From positions 248,001 through 312,000 of the forward strand of contig CAJTEN010000003.1 in the NCBI GenBank assembly GCA_910575245.1: a stretch of 64,000 nucleotides of DNA, written 5' to 3'. This document shows, piece after piece, positions 52,141-61,119 of this stretch. The translations under genes were made by a program, and so were the position numbers. Positions within the stretch are counted from its first letter, which is position 1. Every line of letters begins with the position of its first letter. The notes beneath the pieces were generated by a model. That model worked only from the letters and a program-made list of their open reading frames with translations, was not told the origin of the DNA and ran no database searches. Origin of the DNA: Clostridia bacterium (GTDB taxonomy: Bacteria; Bacillota; Clostridia; Lachnospirales; Lachnospiraceae).

Positions 52141-53670
52141 ATGACATCACAAATATGCATTATTATTGCTATTCTGGTCTATCTGTGCGGAATGATCTGT
52201 ATCGGCATACTCTATTCCAGACGAAACACACAGGCAGACGATTTTTACCTTGGCGGCAGGAAGCTCGGACCGCTTGTCACCGCAATGAGCGCGGAAGCCT
52301 CTGATATGAGCAGCTATCTGCTGATGGGGCTTCCGGGACTGGCCTACATCTCCGGTATCGCCGATGTGGGTTGGACGGCGATAGGCCTTGCACTAGGCAC
52401 CTATGCCAACTGGCTTCTGGTATCCAGACGGATCCGTCTCTATTCCAGTAAGATCGGCGCTTTCACGCTTCCTGACTTCTTCGCCAAAAGATATGGCGAT
52501 GACAGGCATATTCTTACATGTATTGCTGCAGTCATCATTATTATTTTCTTCGTTCCCTACACCGCTTCCGGCTTCGCTGCCTGCGGCAAGCTGTTCAGTA
52601 CACTGTTCGGTATGGACTATACACTTGCCATGCTGCTCAGCGCTGCCGTTATCGTACTGTACTGTACCCTGGGCGGGTTCCTTGCCGTCAGCACGACTGA
52701 TCTGGTCCAAAGCATCACGATGACCGCAGCCCTTATCATCGTAGTTATTTTCGGCGCCATCGCATCCGGCGGCTTCGGTGCCGTCATCAACAGCGCCCGG
52801 GAACTTCCCGGCTACTTAAGCATGGTACAGACCTATGCTGCAGACACGGCATCTTCCAGACCCTACAATGCTCTTTCCATCCTCTCCACTCTGGCATGGG
52901 GCCTGGGCTATTTCGGCATGCCTCATATTCTGCTCAGATTCATGGCTATTGAAGACGAAAGCAAGCTGAAACTGTCACGGAGAATCGCCAGCATTTGGGT
53001 TGTAATCTCCATGGCCGTTGCTGTCTTCATCGGAATCGTCGGCTATAACATGTCCATGAGCGGCATTATTCCGGTATTGGAAGGAAGCAGTTCCGAAACT
53101 GTCATTATCCAGATCGCATCTGCTATGAGTACGCACGGAATCCTCCCGGCTCTCACTGCAGGAATTATTCTTGCAGGTATTCTTGCCGCAACCATGTCCA
53201 CGGCAGATTCCCAGCTGCTCGCCGCTTCTTCCAGTATTTCCCAGAATCTGGTACAGGAATTCGGTAGGAAGACTCTGTCTGCCAGGTCTTCTCTCATCAT
53301 AGCAAGAGTGACTGTTATTGTGATCTCTCTGATCGCCATCGTGCTTGCCGGAAATCCTGACAGTTCCATCTTTACAATCGTATCCTTCGCCTGGGCAGGA
53401 TTCGGTGCCGCCTTCGGGCCTGTTGTACTGCTCGCCCTGTTCTGGAAACGCTCCAACAGGCAAGGAGCCCTGACAGGTATGATCACCGGCGGCATTATGG
53501 TCTTTGTATGGAAATACGGCATTTCTTCACTGGGAGGCGTATTTGCAATCTATGAACTGCTTCCTGCTTTCATCATCGCATTACTTGCCAATATTATCGC
53601 TTCTCTCCTGACAGCCGAACCTTCCGGAGAACTGCTGCGAACCTTTGATGAGGTTAACGCAGATAGATAA
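52141..53670 (+). CDS. putP: Sodium/proline symporter
   Basis: 509 residues with about 13 transmembrane helices of the sodium:solute symporter family. The N-terminal YLGGRKLGPLVTAMSAEASD and MSSYLLMGLPGLAYISG match the PutP sodium-1/proline-binding segments. CTLGGFLAVSTTDLVQSITM, WGLGYFGMPHILLRFMAIED and STADSQLLAASSSISQNL are further PutP hallmarks. It imports L-proline with Na+. AAAGAGGAGAATTATT precedes the ATG. It ends at a hairpin shared with the convergent alarmone synthetase gene. Confidence 0.93.
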   Translation: MTSQICIIIAILVYLCGMICIGILYSRRNTQADDFYLGGRKLGPLVTAMSAEASDMSSYLLMGLPGLAYISGIADVGWTAIGLALGTYANWLLVSRRIRLYSSKIGAFTLPDFFAKRYGDDRHILTCIAAVIIIIFFVPYTASGFAACGKLFSTLFGMDYTLAMLLSAAVIVLYCTLGGFLAVSTTDLVQSITMTAALIIVVIFGAIASGGFGAVINSARELPGYLSMVQTYAADTASSRPYNALSILSTLAWGLGYFGMPHILLRFMAIEDESKLKLSRRIASIWVVISMAVAVFIGIVGYNMSMSGIIPVLEGSSSETVIIQIASAMSTHGILPALTAGIILAGILAATMSTADSQLLAASSSISQNLVQEFGRKTLSARSSLIIARVTVIVISLIAIVLAGNPDSSIFTIVSFAWAGFGAAFGPVVLLALFWKRSNRQGALTGMITGGIMVFVWKYGISSLGGVFAIYELLPAFIIALLANIIASLLTAEPSGELLRTFDEVNADR

Positions 53671-53686
53671 TACGACTGAATATTCT

Positions 53687-53733
53687 GTGCCGGAAACTTT
53701 GCGAATGATATATCGCGGAGTTTCCGGCACAGG
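53687..53733. terminator. Hairpin between convergent putP and alarmone synthetase genes
   Basis: GTGCCGGAAACTTTGCG pairs with CGCGGAGTTTCCGGCAC (about 17 bp with two wobbles). No long T-tract follows on either strand, but the convergent position suggests bidirectional termination. Confidence 0.6.
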
Positions 53734-53734
53734 T

Positions 53735-54523
53735 TCATTCATTGATCGCAATATCGATCCTGCTTAGCTTCTCCAGTAAAATCTCCTCTTCCGTAGGGAT
53801 ATCCTCAGACAGTTCGATCTGCTGACGTACCATCCACATCTTCTTATCCACGGATGCAATCTGTTCCGCACATTCACTAAGCTGCTTCACGATATCCATC
53901 TGGTTGGGTACTTCCTGCTTATACTTAAGCTGATGCTCCAGACTGGCCCAGAAGTCCATCGCAATCGTACGGATCTGTACCTCAACCGCCATGTTTTTGG
54001 TTCTGTCTGAAAAGAAAACGGGTACGCTTACGATCATATGGTAACTGCGATAACCGTTAGGCTTCGGATTTTTAATATAATCCTTCTCTTTTATTACCGT
54101 GATGTCATCCTGCTTGGCCAGCGCCTGCGCCAACATATAAATATCGTCCACGTAGGAACAGACAACCCGTATCCCTGCCACATCAAACAGATTGCTCTCA
54201 ACATTTTCCAGCGTAAAGCTTAAGTTTTTACGTTCCAGCTTCCTCATAATACTGGTGCTGCTCTTCAGCCGCGAACTGATCGATGTGATGGGATTCCGTT
54301 GATACCGTACATTAAATTCTGAATTAAGCACATCGAATTTCGTTCTTACCTCCTTGATTGCACAGCTGTAGCGCATTCTCATTTCCTTATAATCAACCAC
54401 GGTACCCGCCATCTGTCTGCGTCTGTCATAAATCGACCTGTCCACCTGCGGGAAGACCATCATCTCCGTGTCATCAGATTCCGTGCCTGCCTCGTCCAAA
54501 GGGAAAAAGGGATTTGTATTCAT
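53735..54523 (-). CDS. GTP pyrophosphokinase, small alarmone synthetase (YjbM/YwaC type)
   Basis: 262 residues, RelA/SpoT synthetase domain only, without hydrolase or regulatory domains. SSRLKSSTSIMRKLERKNLS, DVAGIRVVCSYVDDIYMLA, YIKNPKPNGYRSYHMIVSVP (the GYRSxH motif) and AVEVQIRTIAMDFWASLEHQ are all present. Such enzymes make (p)ppGpp or pGpp from ATP and GTP/GDP. The first 45 residues are a basic/hydrophilic arm. The tail is a helical segment typical of SAS oligomers. Confidence 0.92.
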   Translation of the reverse strand: MNTNPFFPLDEAGTESDDTEMMVFPQVDRSIYDRRRQMAGTVVDYKEMRMRYSCAIKEVRTKFDVLNSEFNVRYQRNPITSISSRLKSSTSIMRKLERKNLSFTLENVESNLFDVAGIRVVCSYVDDIYMLAQALAKQDDITVIKEKDYIKNPKPNGYRSYHMIVSVPVFFSDRTKNMAVEVQIRTIAMDFWASLEHQLKYKQEVPNQMDIVKQLSECAEQIASVDKKMWMVRQQIELSEDIPTEEEILLEKLSRIDIAINE

Positions 54524-54659
54524 TCTGTCTTATCCTCCGTTCTCATCCTCCTCTGCTACTATATCTCACAATCCGTCTGAAAACAATAAACGTGCTGTAA
54601 AATTTATATAAACTGTCCGGATAAATATGGGCAGTGCCCGGATAGACGGGCAATTTCCC

Positions 54660-54706
54660 AAAAAATAAAAATGAGTGCACCGGCAAACCTCCTGCCCATA
54701 CACTCA
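54660..54706 (-). terminator. Terminator downstream of the 54722 gene
   Basis: On the minus strand GAGTGTATGGGC pairs with GCCGGTGCACTC, followed by ATTTTTATTTTTT. It lies about 16 nt after the stop. Confidence 0.8.
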
Positions 54707-54721
54707 CTTTCTCTTTTCCCT

Positions 54722-55384
54722 TTATTTTCCAAGCGTACTGTACTGCCCGTTTCTGTCATAAGAATCCAACAGATAATGATTCTCTGACCGCATCGCAAGC
54801 ACTTCGTCTTTACTGATCTGACGGGTTCCCCGCATTTCCTTCCGGGATTCCGTATGCTGTCTGCCGTTCCTGGACATTGATGCGGATTTCTTCTGCTGCT
54901 TCAGGTAGACATCTCTCAGTATCCCGGCCGTATCCCTGATATGCCCGCCAGCTTTGCGCATGATATTCCCCAGCCGGTACATCGTATGATATGCCGTGCC
55001 GGACTGCTCAATTGGTATGGCTGTCTGCACCACCGGTGCCTCTGTAGTCTGCACCTTCCCTGACTGTCTCGATCCACCGGCAGAAATAACCCCGGCCTTT
55101 TTGTCCAGGACCGCCTCCCTGGCCGCTTCCGGTGCCATACCCTCCTGCCCCAGTCCGCCGCTGCGCCACCTGCTGTTTCCGGAATCTTGTACGGCTCCCA
55201 AGCCGATCCCCTCCGGCTGCGCCTGTTTCGCACCGGACGGCTCCGCCATCCCGGGCATTTTACCTTTCAATTCAAAACCCGAATCCAGCGTTGTCCTATA
55301 TTTCGGATGCAGATGTGAAGTCGGCCATTTCAACACGTGATACTTTATATACGGTTCCTTCTGTGACCATTCCAAACGATTCAT
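54722..55384 (-). CDS. Hypothetical low-complexity protein
   Basis: 220 residues. It starts MNRLEWSQKEPYIKYHVLKW and has a Gly/Gln/Arg-rich middle (GLGAVQDSGNSRWRSGGLGQ). The C-terminus is basic and polar (QQKKSASMSRNGRQHTESRK), with a final DSYDRNGQYSTLGK. No signal peptide, membrane helix or domain recognised. It is 48 bp downstream of the 235-residue gene and shares its terminator. It may be a structural or secreted-system partner of that gene; function unknown. Confidence 0.55.
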   Translation of the reverse strand: MNRLEWSQKEPYIKYHVLKWPTSHLHPKYRTTLDSGFELKGKMPGMAEPSGAKQAQPEGIGLGAVQDSGNSRWRSGGLGQEGMAPEAAREAVLDKKAGVISAGGSRQSGKVQTTEAPVVQTAIPIEQSGTAYHTMYRLGNIMRKAGGHIRDTAGILRDVYLKQQKKSASMSRNGRQHTESRKEMRGTRQISKDEVLAMRSENHYLLDSYDRNGQYSTLGK

Positions 55385-55432
55385 ATTATTTCAATCACCT
55401 CAGATCAACTGTAAAGCAAATCTCTGAATTTA

Positions 55433-56140
55433 TCAACCAAAAAAATTGAAATAATTTCCGCTGCTTCCGTAATTGTTAAACAGATTACTGTAGCTGGTGC
55501 TTGCCTTGGCCTCCATGCTCCGCTCCGCAGTATTTTCTATAGAATCTGCCCAGAGGGATACTCTGCTGCCAAGGCCGCCCCTGCCTCCCCAGAGCTTCTC
55601 CAGCGACTCAAGGCCAGCCGCTCCCAGCTTCTTATCATCCACCACAAGCGTACCGTCGGATTGCCTGCTTACACCGCAGGCCGCAAGTTCAGAACTTTTC
55701 AAGCTCGAGATACTGTTCAATTGTGTCAGATAATTATTGTCCGTCCGGGTGCCGGATTCTCTCAGATTCTCCAACATGCTGTTATACTGGCTGACAAACC
55801 CCTTTATATTAGCGACAATCTCAGTGTTGCTTCCTGTCTCCTTTGCCTTGGCAAAAAGGGAAGCCGCTCCCTCGTCCGAGAGTTTATTCCCGTATTCGCT
55901 TACCTGATTCGCATGATACTTCATGTTATAATACAACTTCTGGGAATCCACAGTTCCCCGGATTGTATTGGCATATGCATTATTTGTCTTTTTCAATCCG
56001 CTCAATACCTGTGCGCTGCGGCTTAACCGTTTCCCCCTGCTGCTTCTGCTCAATGCGCTTTGTAACAGTGAGTAAGTGCCTCCCGCTTTGTTTCGCCCAC
56101 TCAGCAGAGCGCTGCTGTAATAATTTCTTGGAATTCTCAT
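55433..56140 (-). CDS. Hypothetical protein, FliD/flagellin-like helical C-terminus
   Basis: About 235 residues from ATG 56140 (AGAAGGGAGACAGC upstream). Ser/Asn/Arg-rich N-terminus (MRIPRNYYSSALLSGRNKAG), a helical core (VANIKGFVSQYNSMLENLRE) and SGTRTDNNYLTQLNSISSLK, which resembles the flagellar cap FliD family. The final 60 residues include YSNLFNNYGSSGNYFNFFG. No flagellar genes are in the window. It may be a secreted or appendage-like protein; this is a guess. It lies downstream of the GHKL sensor kinase gene on the same strand. Confidence 0.55.
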   Translation of the reverse strand: MRIPRNYYSSALLSGRNKAGGTYSLLQSALSRSSRGKRLSRSAQVLSGLKKTNNAYANTIRGTVDSQKLYYNMKYHANQVSEYGNKLSDEGAASLFAKAKETGSNTEIVANIKGFVSQYNSMLENLRESGTRTDNNYLTQLNSISSLKSSELAACGVSRQSDGTLVVDDKKLGAAGLESLEKLWGGRGGLGSRVSLWADSIENTAERSMEAKASTSYSNLFNNYGSSGNYFNFFG

Positions 56141-56248
56141 ATGCTGTCTCCCTTCTGTATGCACATTGTAAGAAAACATCTGTCCTCACACTAAATATAT
56201 CGTGATGCAGCGGACAAAATAAAGCGGATTGTAACAAACCGTACCGTT

Positions 56249-57757
56249 TCAGTCATAAAAACATGCAGCTGCGTCAGACTGCCTGACTTTTCCCTGCAGC
56301 ATGATCGTCAGCACAAACCGGCCGTGATCCGTCTCATACTGCATCGTCCCATAGTACTTTTCCACACAGCTCCGCATGTTACTCATACCGACTCCGTGCA
56401 CCTTCCTGTCTGCCTTACTTGTCAGCGGTCCATTGATACCCTGCTGCAATACTCTGCCGTCGTAAGTATTCTCCACCACGATGAAGAACATCCGTCCCTT
56501 TATATATCCCCGGAAACAGATTGAACGTTCCTTGTCCCCGGATACCTTTCTGCAGGCTTCTATCGCATTGTCCAATGCATTATTGAGCAGGATTCCCAGA
56601 TCAAAAGCTTCGATTTCAAGCTCCGCCGGATAAAGCAGTTCTCCCTCCAGCATAATCTGTTCCTGCGTACAAATCTGTCCTTTCCGGTTCAAAATAACAT
56701 CCGTTACCGGATTGCCGGTACAAAACTGCAAAGATAATCTGTCCGCTGCACACTGCATACTGCGCAGGTAGCCTTCCGCCTCCTTGCGGATCCTGTCCGG
56801 CAGCTGTCCTGCTTCAGTACTCATACACAGAAGCTGCTCCATATCAGCCACATAATTATTCACGTCATGGCGCATACCGCGTATCCCGTCATAAAGCTGT
56901 TCCAGTTCTCTGACATGCTCAGTCATATCCGAAAGCTGCCGCTTATAGAACAGAAGCTTATTCTTCTGTGCCTCGGAGCACATCAGCTCACTGTATATCT
57001 TCCGGCTGAAACCAATACAGATCAGGCACAATACCGCAATCGCCGGTACCACCACATACATGCTTCCATGCCTCTCGTACAGAAAATCTATTTCTGCCCC
57101 ATTCTGCCTGTAAAAAGAGATCCGCCATAATATATCAAATGCCATGCCGATGATCGGCATCAACATCAGAAACCACAGCCCCTGTGGGTCGATCTCCTCA
57201 ACAGGTTCCGCCAAATACTTCCGGTACCATCTTAAAACAACATACATAAGCAGCAGATATCCTGCCGCAAAGAACCACATGCTGCACGTCTGCAGATACT
57301 CAATAATCCTGTAAAAACCATCCAGGCCAATCTGTTCCGCTATGATCAGCTCATTCATAGAGTCGATACAGCCTTTTATCGCCAGTGACCAGACACTGTG
57401 CAGTGTAAACTTTGCCATCTCCTGCACCGTATAAAACACAAGAAGCAGATACAGCTTGGCAAGCTTTCTGCCCTGATACAACAGATCCATTATAAGAAAA
57501 CTGCATCCGAAAACAATTGCCAGTTTTATAATACTCTGGCTGCTGTCCGTAACCACCCCTGCCTCATTCCCATAAATCAGCCGGTTGATCCGATCCGAAT
57601 GTGACAGCAGGTATCCGGCCAGAAATGCCTGTAAGAAAAAAAGTATCTTTCCCACGGAACGATACTTCTCCCTCAATTCAATACTGTCTTTACATAAAAA
57701 TAATAAAAGCCACGCTTTCATCGAGTACTCGATCAGATCGGGCACACTTATTGTCAT
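56249..57757 (-). CDS. GHKL-domain sensor histidine kinase (AgrC/LytS-like)
   Basis: 502 residues. About six N-terminal helices (residues 13-250) precede a coiled linker, the phospho-acceptor region with H297 in GMRHDVNNYVADMEQLL and a GHKL ATPase domain (LLNNALDNAIEACRKVSGD, HGVGMSNMRSCVEKYYGTM). Kinases of this architecture sense peptides or membrane state and signal to LytTR regulators. The regulator gene ends 4 bp upstream, so the pair is transcribed together. Confidence 0.9.
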   Translation of the reverse strand: MTISVPDLIEYSMKAWLLLFLCKDSIELREKYRSVGKILFFLQAFLAGYLLSHSDRINRLIYGNEAGVVTDSSQSIIKLAIVFGCSFLIMDLLYQGRKLAKLYLLLVFYTVQEMAKFTLHSVWSLAIKGCIDSMNELIIAEQIGLDGFYRIIEYLQTCSMWFFAAGYLLLMYVVLRWYRKYLAEPVEEIDPQGLWFLMLMPIIGMAFDILWRISFYRQNGAEIDFLYERHGSMYVVVPAIAVLCLICIGFSRKIYSELMCSEAQKNKLLFYKRQLSDMTEHVRELEQLYDGIRGMRHDVNNYVADMEQLLCMSTEAGQLPDRIRKEAEGYLRSMQCAADRLSLQFCTGNPVTDVILNRKGQICTQEQIMLEGELLYPAELEIEAFDLGILLNNALDNAIEACRKVSGDKERSICFRGYIKGRMFFIVVENTYDGRVLQQGINGPLTSKADRKVHGVGMSNMRSCVEKYYGTMQYETDHGRFVLTIMLQGKVRQSDAAACFYD

Positions 57758-57761
57758 AAGA

Positions 57762-58457
57762 CTACTCCTTTAAAAATCTGCAGTACAGCTTCACAAACTC
57801 GCTGTATTTCTGTTTCGCCAGATAGACCTTCTCTCCCTGCCCGACAGTAATGCTCTCATGGTCATAACCGCTAATCGCTGACAGGGCAACAAGATACCCT
57901 CTGTGGCAACGGTAAAATCCATCCCCCAGCACTTCCTGCAGATGATTCATCCGTTCATAATATTCCAGGCATTCTGTCTTCATATGCAGGATCACCTTGC
58001 GGCCGTTATTCTCCACATAGAGAATATCCTCCACCGGAATCCTGCGATGGCATCCCTCCGTCTTGACCAGCAGATACCTGGGAGCCGACTGCCTCTTTTC
58101 AACTTCCTGCATGGCGCGCTTCAAAACATCCAGCATCTTGTCCTCGTCTATCGGCTTCATAAGATAGTGAAATGCCCCTACATCAAAGGCATCGAAGACC
58201 TGATCTTTTACTCCTGTCACAAAAATCAGAAGCGCATCCGACAATTTCCTTAAACATCTTGCTGTCTCCATGCCATCCATACCTTCCATCGCTATATCCA
58301 GCAGCACAATGTCCGGCCGATACCCTTCTTTAACACTCTCTATCAATTTCATCCCTGAATCAAATTCACATGTCTGTGCCTGAGAAAACTCCTTCTCAAG
58401 TAAGGTTAGAATCCTTTCTCTCCCTCTTACTTCGTCATCGCAAACTGCAATATTCAT
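57762..58457 (-). CDS. LytTR-family response regulator
   Basis: About 231 residues from ATG 58457, which follows GAGGGGAAAC. The receiver domain has D8/D9 and phospho-acceptor D54 in DIVLLDIAMEGMDG. The LytTR DNA-binding domain begins SAPRYLLVKTEGCHRRIPVE, contains EDILYVENNGRKVILHMK and ends LAKQKYSEFVKLYCRFL. It binds DNA as a dimer and typically controls bacteriocin, secretion or biofilm genes. It pairs with the GHKL kinase downstream. Confidence 0.92.
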   Translation of the reverse strand: MNIAVCDDEVRGRERILTLLEKEFSQAQTCEFDSGMKLIESVKEGYRPDIVLLDIAMEGMDGMETARCLRKLSDALLIFVTGVKDQVFDAFDVGAFHYLMKPIDEDKMLDVLKRAMQEVEKRQSAPRYLLVKTEGCHRRIPVEDILYVENNGRKVILHMKTECLEYYERMNHLQEVLGDGFYRCHRGYLVALSAISGYDHESITVGQGEKVYLAKQKYSEFVKLYCRFLKE

Positions 58458-58551
58458 GTTTCCCCTCATATTCTCATTCAACCGCTGTTTTTTTACCTTT
58501 CTGCGGCATCTGACACATCTCCTTACATCTTTCGTATGGTCTGATCCTTAA

Positions 58552-58579
58552 AGGAAGCGCTTCCCTATTCTGTTATTAT
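58552..58579 (-). promoter_or_regulatory. Promoter with CcpA-like palindrome upstream of the LytTR/GHKL operon
   Basis: A minus-strand TATAAT (58574-58579) is followed 9 bp downstream by the perfect 12-bp palindrome GGAAGCGCTTCC (58553-58564), whose AAGCGCTT core matches catabolite-responsive elements (cre). The -35 is weak. Position just past the -10 would fit repression. Confidence 0.5.
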
Positions 58580-58640
58580 ATCGGCACAAATACCTGTTTT
58601 ATTCCTTTTCATGTCACGAAACATGTTTTTTTTGTAACAA

Positions 58641-58685
58641 ACGGGAAAGTCCGTTTTAGTTGACTTTCCCGTGACTTTCCCGTTG
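58641..58685. repeat. Inverted plus tandem GACTTTCCCGT motif
   Basis: AACGGGAAAGTC (58641-58652) can pair with either of two tandem copies of GACTTTCCCGT (58663-58673 and 58674-58684). The structure lies immediately after the 58695 gene and may work as a terminator for it. Confidence 0.5.
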
Positions 58686-58694
58686 TAAGACCAT

Positions 58695-59750
58695 TTAAAC
58701 TTCATCATCCACTATGCTTCCCTTTAAGTCTTCCTCCAGAAGCTTCATCTTATGAATCATATTCTTGATATCTGTCTTGACATTGGATACATCACCGGCA
58801 CCAGCCATTCCGGCATCCATCATGTCGCCTAACAGAACCGCATCTTCCCTGGAACGCTCCTCTGCTTCTCTGCGCAGTTCTTCCTGCGCTTCATTCTTCG
58901 CATGCGCTTCGTCGATGCGGTTTTCCAACTCCTCCCGCTCTTCTTCTCTGTTCTCGAGCTTCTCTTCCTCTTCTGCCTTTTCCTCTGCTTTCTCCTCTGC
59001 CTCTTCCCGTTTTTCTTCCATTTCCTCATCCACGTGATCCTTGGCCTCTTCCGTGAGCATACCAATCACTTCCTTGCCCGCTGCCTCCATCACTTTATCG
59101 GCCTTCTTCTGCGCCTTCACCATCTCATGGAACTTTAACCGCTCCAGTCTGGTTGCGCGGATGGAACCGTTGTAAGCTTCTATCTGATCTTCGATAAGAT
59201 CGTTCTTCTTCTCATAAATCTGCTGGAAACCGTCAATCTCCATACACCGCTGCTGATATTCTGTCAGCGGTGTATCTTTCATCTCTTTCAGGCGTGCTCT
59301 TTCTTCATCCGTCAGGGACACCTCACCGGGACGCCGGAAGGCATCCGCCTTCTTCTCAAGCAGCTCCAGATCCTCCTGTTCCTGGGAATCCAGCTCTACA
59401 CCATACTGCTGGCGCAGTGCTTCCTTCTGGGCCTCCCCTTCTGCTATCACTTCCAGATTCGCATCCCTCTCTTCATGCAGCAGCACCAGCTTATCCCTAA
59501 TATCCTGTATATTCTGGTCTATCTTACGGTCAACGTTCCAGGCATCGCCTATCATCTTAAGCGCTTTCTGCTGCGCATACTGTTTCCGCTGCTTAACCGC
59601 ATCCTTCTTCACATTCAGGTTACCCATAAAAATCGTATTTCTCTTATTCTGCTCCCGGGCATTTATACCGAATCTCTCCTGGGCTCTTGCCCTGGCCGCG
59701 CTGCTGGTCAAAATGACCTGATTCTCATTTGCATTTGCTCTGATCTGCAT
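58695..59750 (-). CDS. Coiled-coil hypothetical protein
   Basis: About 351 residues from ATG 59750, which follows AAGGAGG. The start MQIRANANENQVILTSSAAR contains an NxxV helix, then KQRKQYAQQKALKMIGDAWN. A long coiled coil of Glu/Arg/Lys repeats spans about residues 70-320, with a run of EE(K/A)EE around 240-280. A C-terminal MIHKMKLLEEDLKGSIVDDE ends it. No signal or membrane segment. Possibly a scaffold or filament; function unknown. Monocistronic, with the hairpin at 58641 downstream. Confidence 0.55.
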   Translation of the reverse strand: MQIRANANENQVILTSSAARARAQERFGINAREQNKRNTIFMGNLNVKKDAVKQRKQYAQQKALKMIGDAWNVDRKIDQNIQDIRDKLVLLHEERDANLEVIAEGEAQKEALRQQYGVELDSQEQEDLELLEKKADAFRRPGEVSLTDEERARLKEMKDTPLTEYQQRCMEIDGFQQIYEKKNDLIEDQIEAYNGSIRATRLERLKFHEMVKAQKKADKVMEAAGKEVIGMLTEEAKDHVDEEMEEKREEAEEKAEEKAEEEEKLENREEEREELENRIDEAHAKNEAQEELRREAEERSREDAVLLGDMMDAGMAGAGDVSNVKTDIKNMIHKMKLLEEDLKGSIVDDEV

Positions 59751-60002
59751 GAATATAACCTCCTTGTCCCTCATGACTGTTTGCCTTGTATTATAACTCA
59801 GACAAAATCCGTTTTGCCTGTTTCTCATATTCTTTTAATATTTATCGGTTAATTGTGCAGATTTCTTAACTATCATCCCGGCTGTTTACTCCTGAAAAAC
59901 TCCCGTTCATTATACAAAACGGGCAAAATACCAAAAGAGACTATCACTCCCGCAATAGTCTCTCTGCTTTCAAAAGAATCATCTACATGGTCATACCACC
60001 CA

Positions 60003-61013
60003 TCAGTTCTGCGTATCTGTGGCATTCAGGTTATCCTGAGTGGTCTGGCCGTTCTGATAGCCCTGGCTGTCCTGATATGGCTGCACATCCTGATAGCCCT
60101 GGCTGTCCTGATATGGCTGCACATCCTGATAGCCCTGGCTGTCCTGATATGGCTGGGCGCTCTGATAACTCTGGCTGTCCTGATAGTTCCGAGCGCTCTG
60201 ATAACTCTGGCTGCTCTGGCCATTCTGGTTATTCCAGTATGCCTGGTCATTCTGACAGGACTGATTACTATGGTACATCTGACCGTACTGATAGTACTGC
60301 CCCTGGCTGCCGAAGGTGATCTCCTTCAGTGCCACATAAAGCTCCGCATTCGTCATATAAATATAAGGATTCACATAGAAAACCGCCAGAATACCACATG
60401 TGAACACACTTAAAAAACTCCATCCCAGAAAGGATAAATCCAGCACAAACGCATTCCATTTATTGCCATCCATCATCTTCTTGCTGGCCGCAAACGCATC
60501 CCTGAAATCGATTCCCGGATTCTCTGCCAGTATGTAGGGAATCATACGGTACTCATATCCTTTAATAATACCCGGAATCACAAACAGCAGTGACCAGAGA
60601 ACGGTAAACAATTCTTTTAAAAACATCGTCTTCACCACATTGATATACGCATTGGAAAAGGCATATCCTAATTCACCCAGTTCTGCTTTCTGATAGTGGC
60701 TTACCACAAAAAACCGCTGCGCTCCCACGTACAGCGGGTTATACAGAAGCAATCCAAGCGCCAGGGCAAATACCATAATGACCGCAAATGCAGTAAAGAA
60801 AAAAGTCAGAAGGTTTATCATCTCCGGTGTCGTCATCGTTGGCCTGCCATTCGAATACAATGCTCTTTGTGTCGTAGAATACGAAGTAGAATAGGATACA
60901 TTTCCTGTGCCTCCTCCTATCATACTAAGCACCAAAGCTACAAGCACCATTTTCCAATAGTTGAATTTAAAAAATTTCTTCGCGTTATCTTTCAATTCCG
61001 CTCTTGTCCACAT
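60003..61013 (-). CDS. DUF975 integral membrane protein with Gln/Tyr-rich repeat tail
   Basis: 336 residues. MWTRAELKDNAKKFFKFNYW at the start, five or so helices (VLVALVLSMIGGG, FTAFAVIMVFALALGLLLYN, VLWSLLFVIPGIIKGYEY, LDLSFLGWSFLSVFTCGILA) and EYRMIPYILAENPGIDFRDA match DUF975. After VALKEITFG, the last 110 residues are a low-complexity Q/Y/N/S tail with three near-perfect 12-residue repeats (QDSQGYQDVQPY). DUF975 proteins are of unknown function and often sit near cell-envelope genes. Repeat number probably varies between strains. Confidence 0.8.
   Translation of the reverse strand: MWTRAELKDNAKKFFKFNYWKMVLVALVLSMIGGGTGNVSYSTSYSTTQRALYSNGRPTMTTPEMINLLTFFFTAFAVIMVFALALGLLLYNPLYVGAQRFFVVSHYQKAELGELGYAFSNAYINVVKTMFLKELFTVLWSLLFVIPGIIKGYEYRMIPYILAENPGIDFRDAFAASKKMMDGNKWNAFVLDLSFLGWSFLSVFTCGILAVFYVNPYIYMTNAELYVALKEITFGSQGQYYQYGQMYHSNQSCQNDQAYWNNQNGQSSQSYQSARNYQDSQSYQSAQPYQDSQGYQDVQPYQDSQGYQDVQPYQDSQGYQNGQTTQDNLNATDTQN
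60054..60161. repeat. 36-bp tandem repeats in the DUF975 tail
   Basis: Three units of 36 bp (60054-60089, 60090-60125, 60126-60161). The first two are identical, and the third diverges in its last six bases. Further degenerate units follow to about 60250. In frame, so length variants stay open. Confidence 0.8.
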
Positions 61014-61119
61014 AGAAAAATTCTCCTCTCACACATATGAATTGTCCGGATATTACGCCAGACTCTTATCCCTACTTTAATATATTACATTGTATATTGC
61101 AAGATGAAATTAATTGCTT

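Noticed and set aside
60054-60250. CRISPR-like array
   Set aside because: The 36-bp units are directly adjacent with no spacers and lie in frame in the DUF975 coding sequence.
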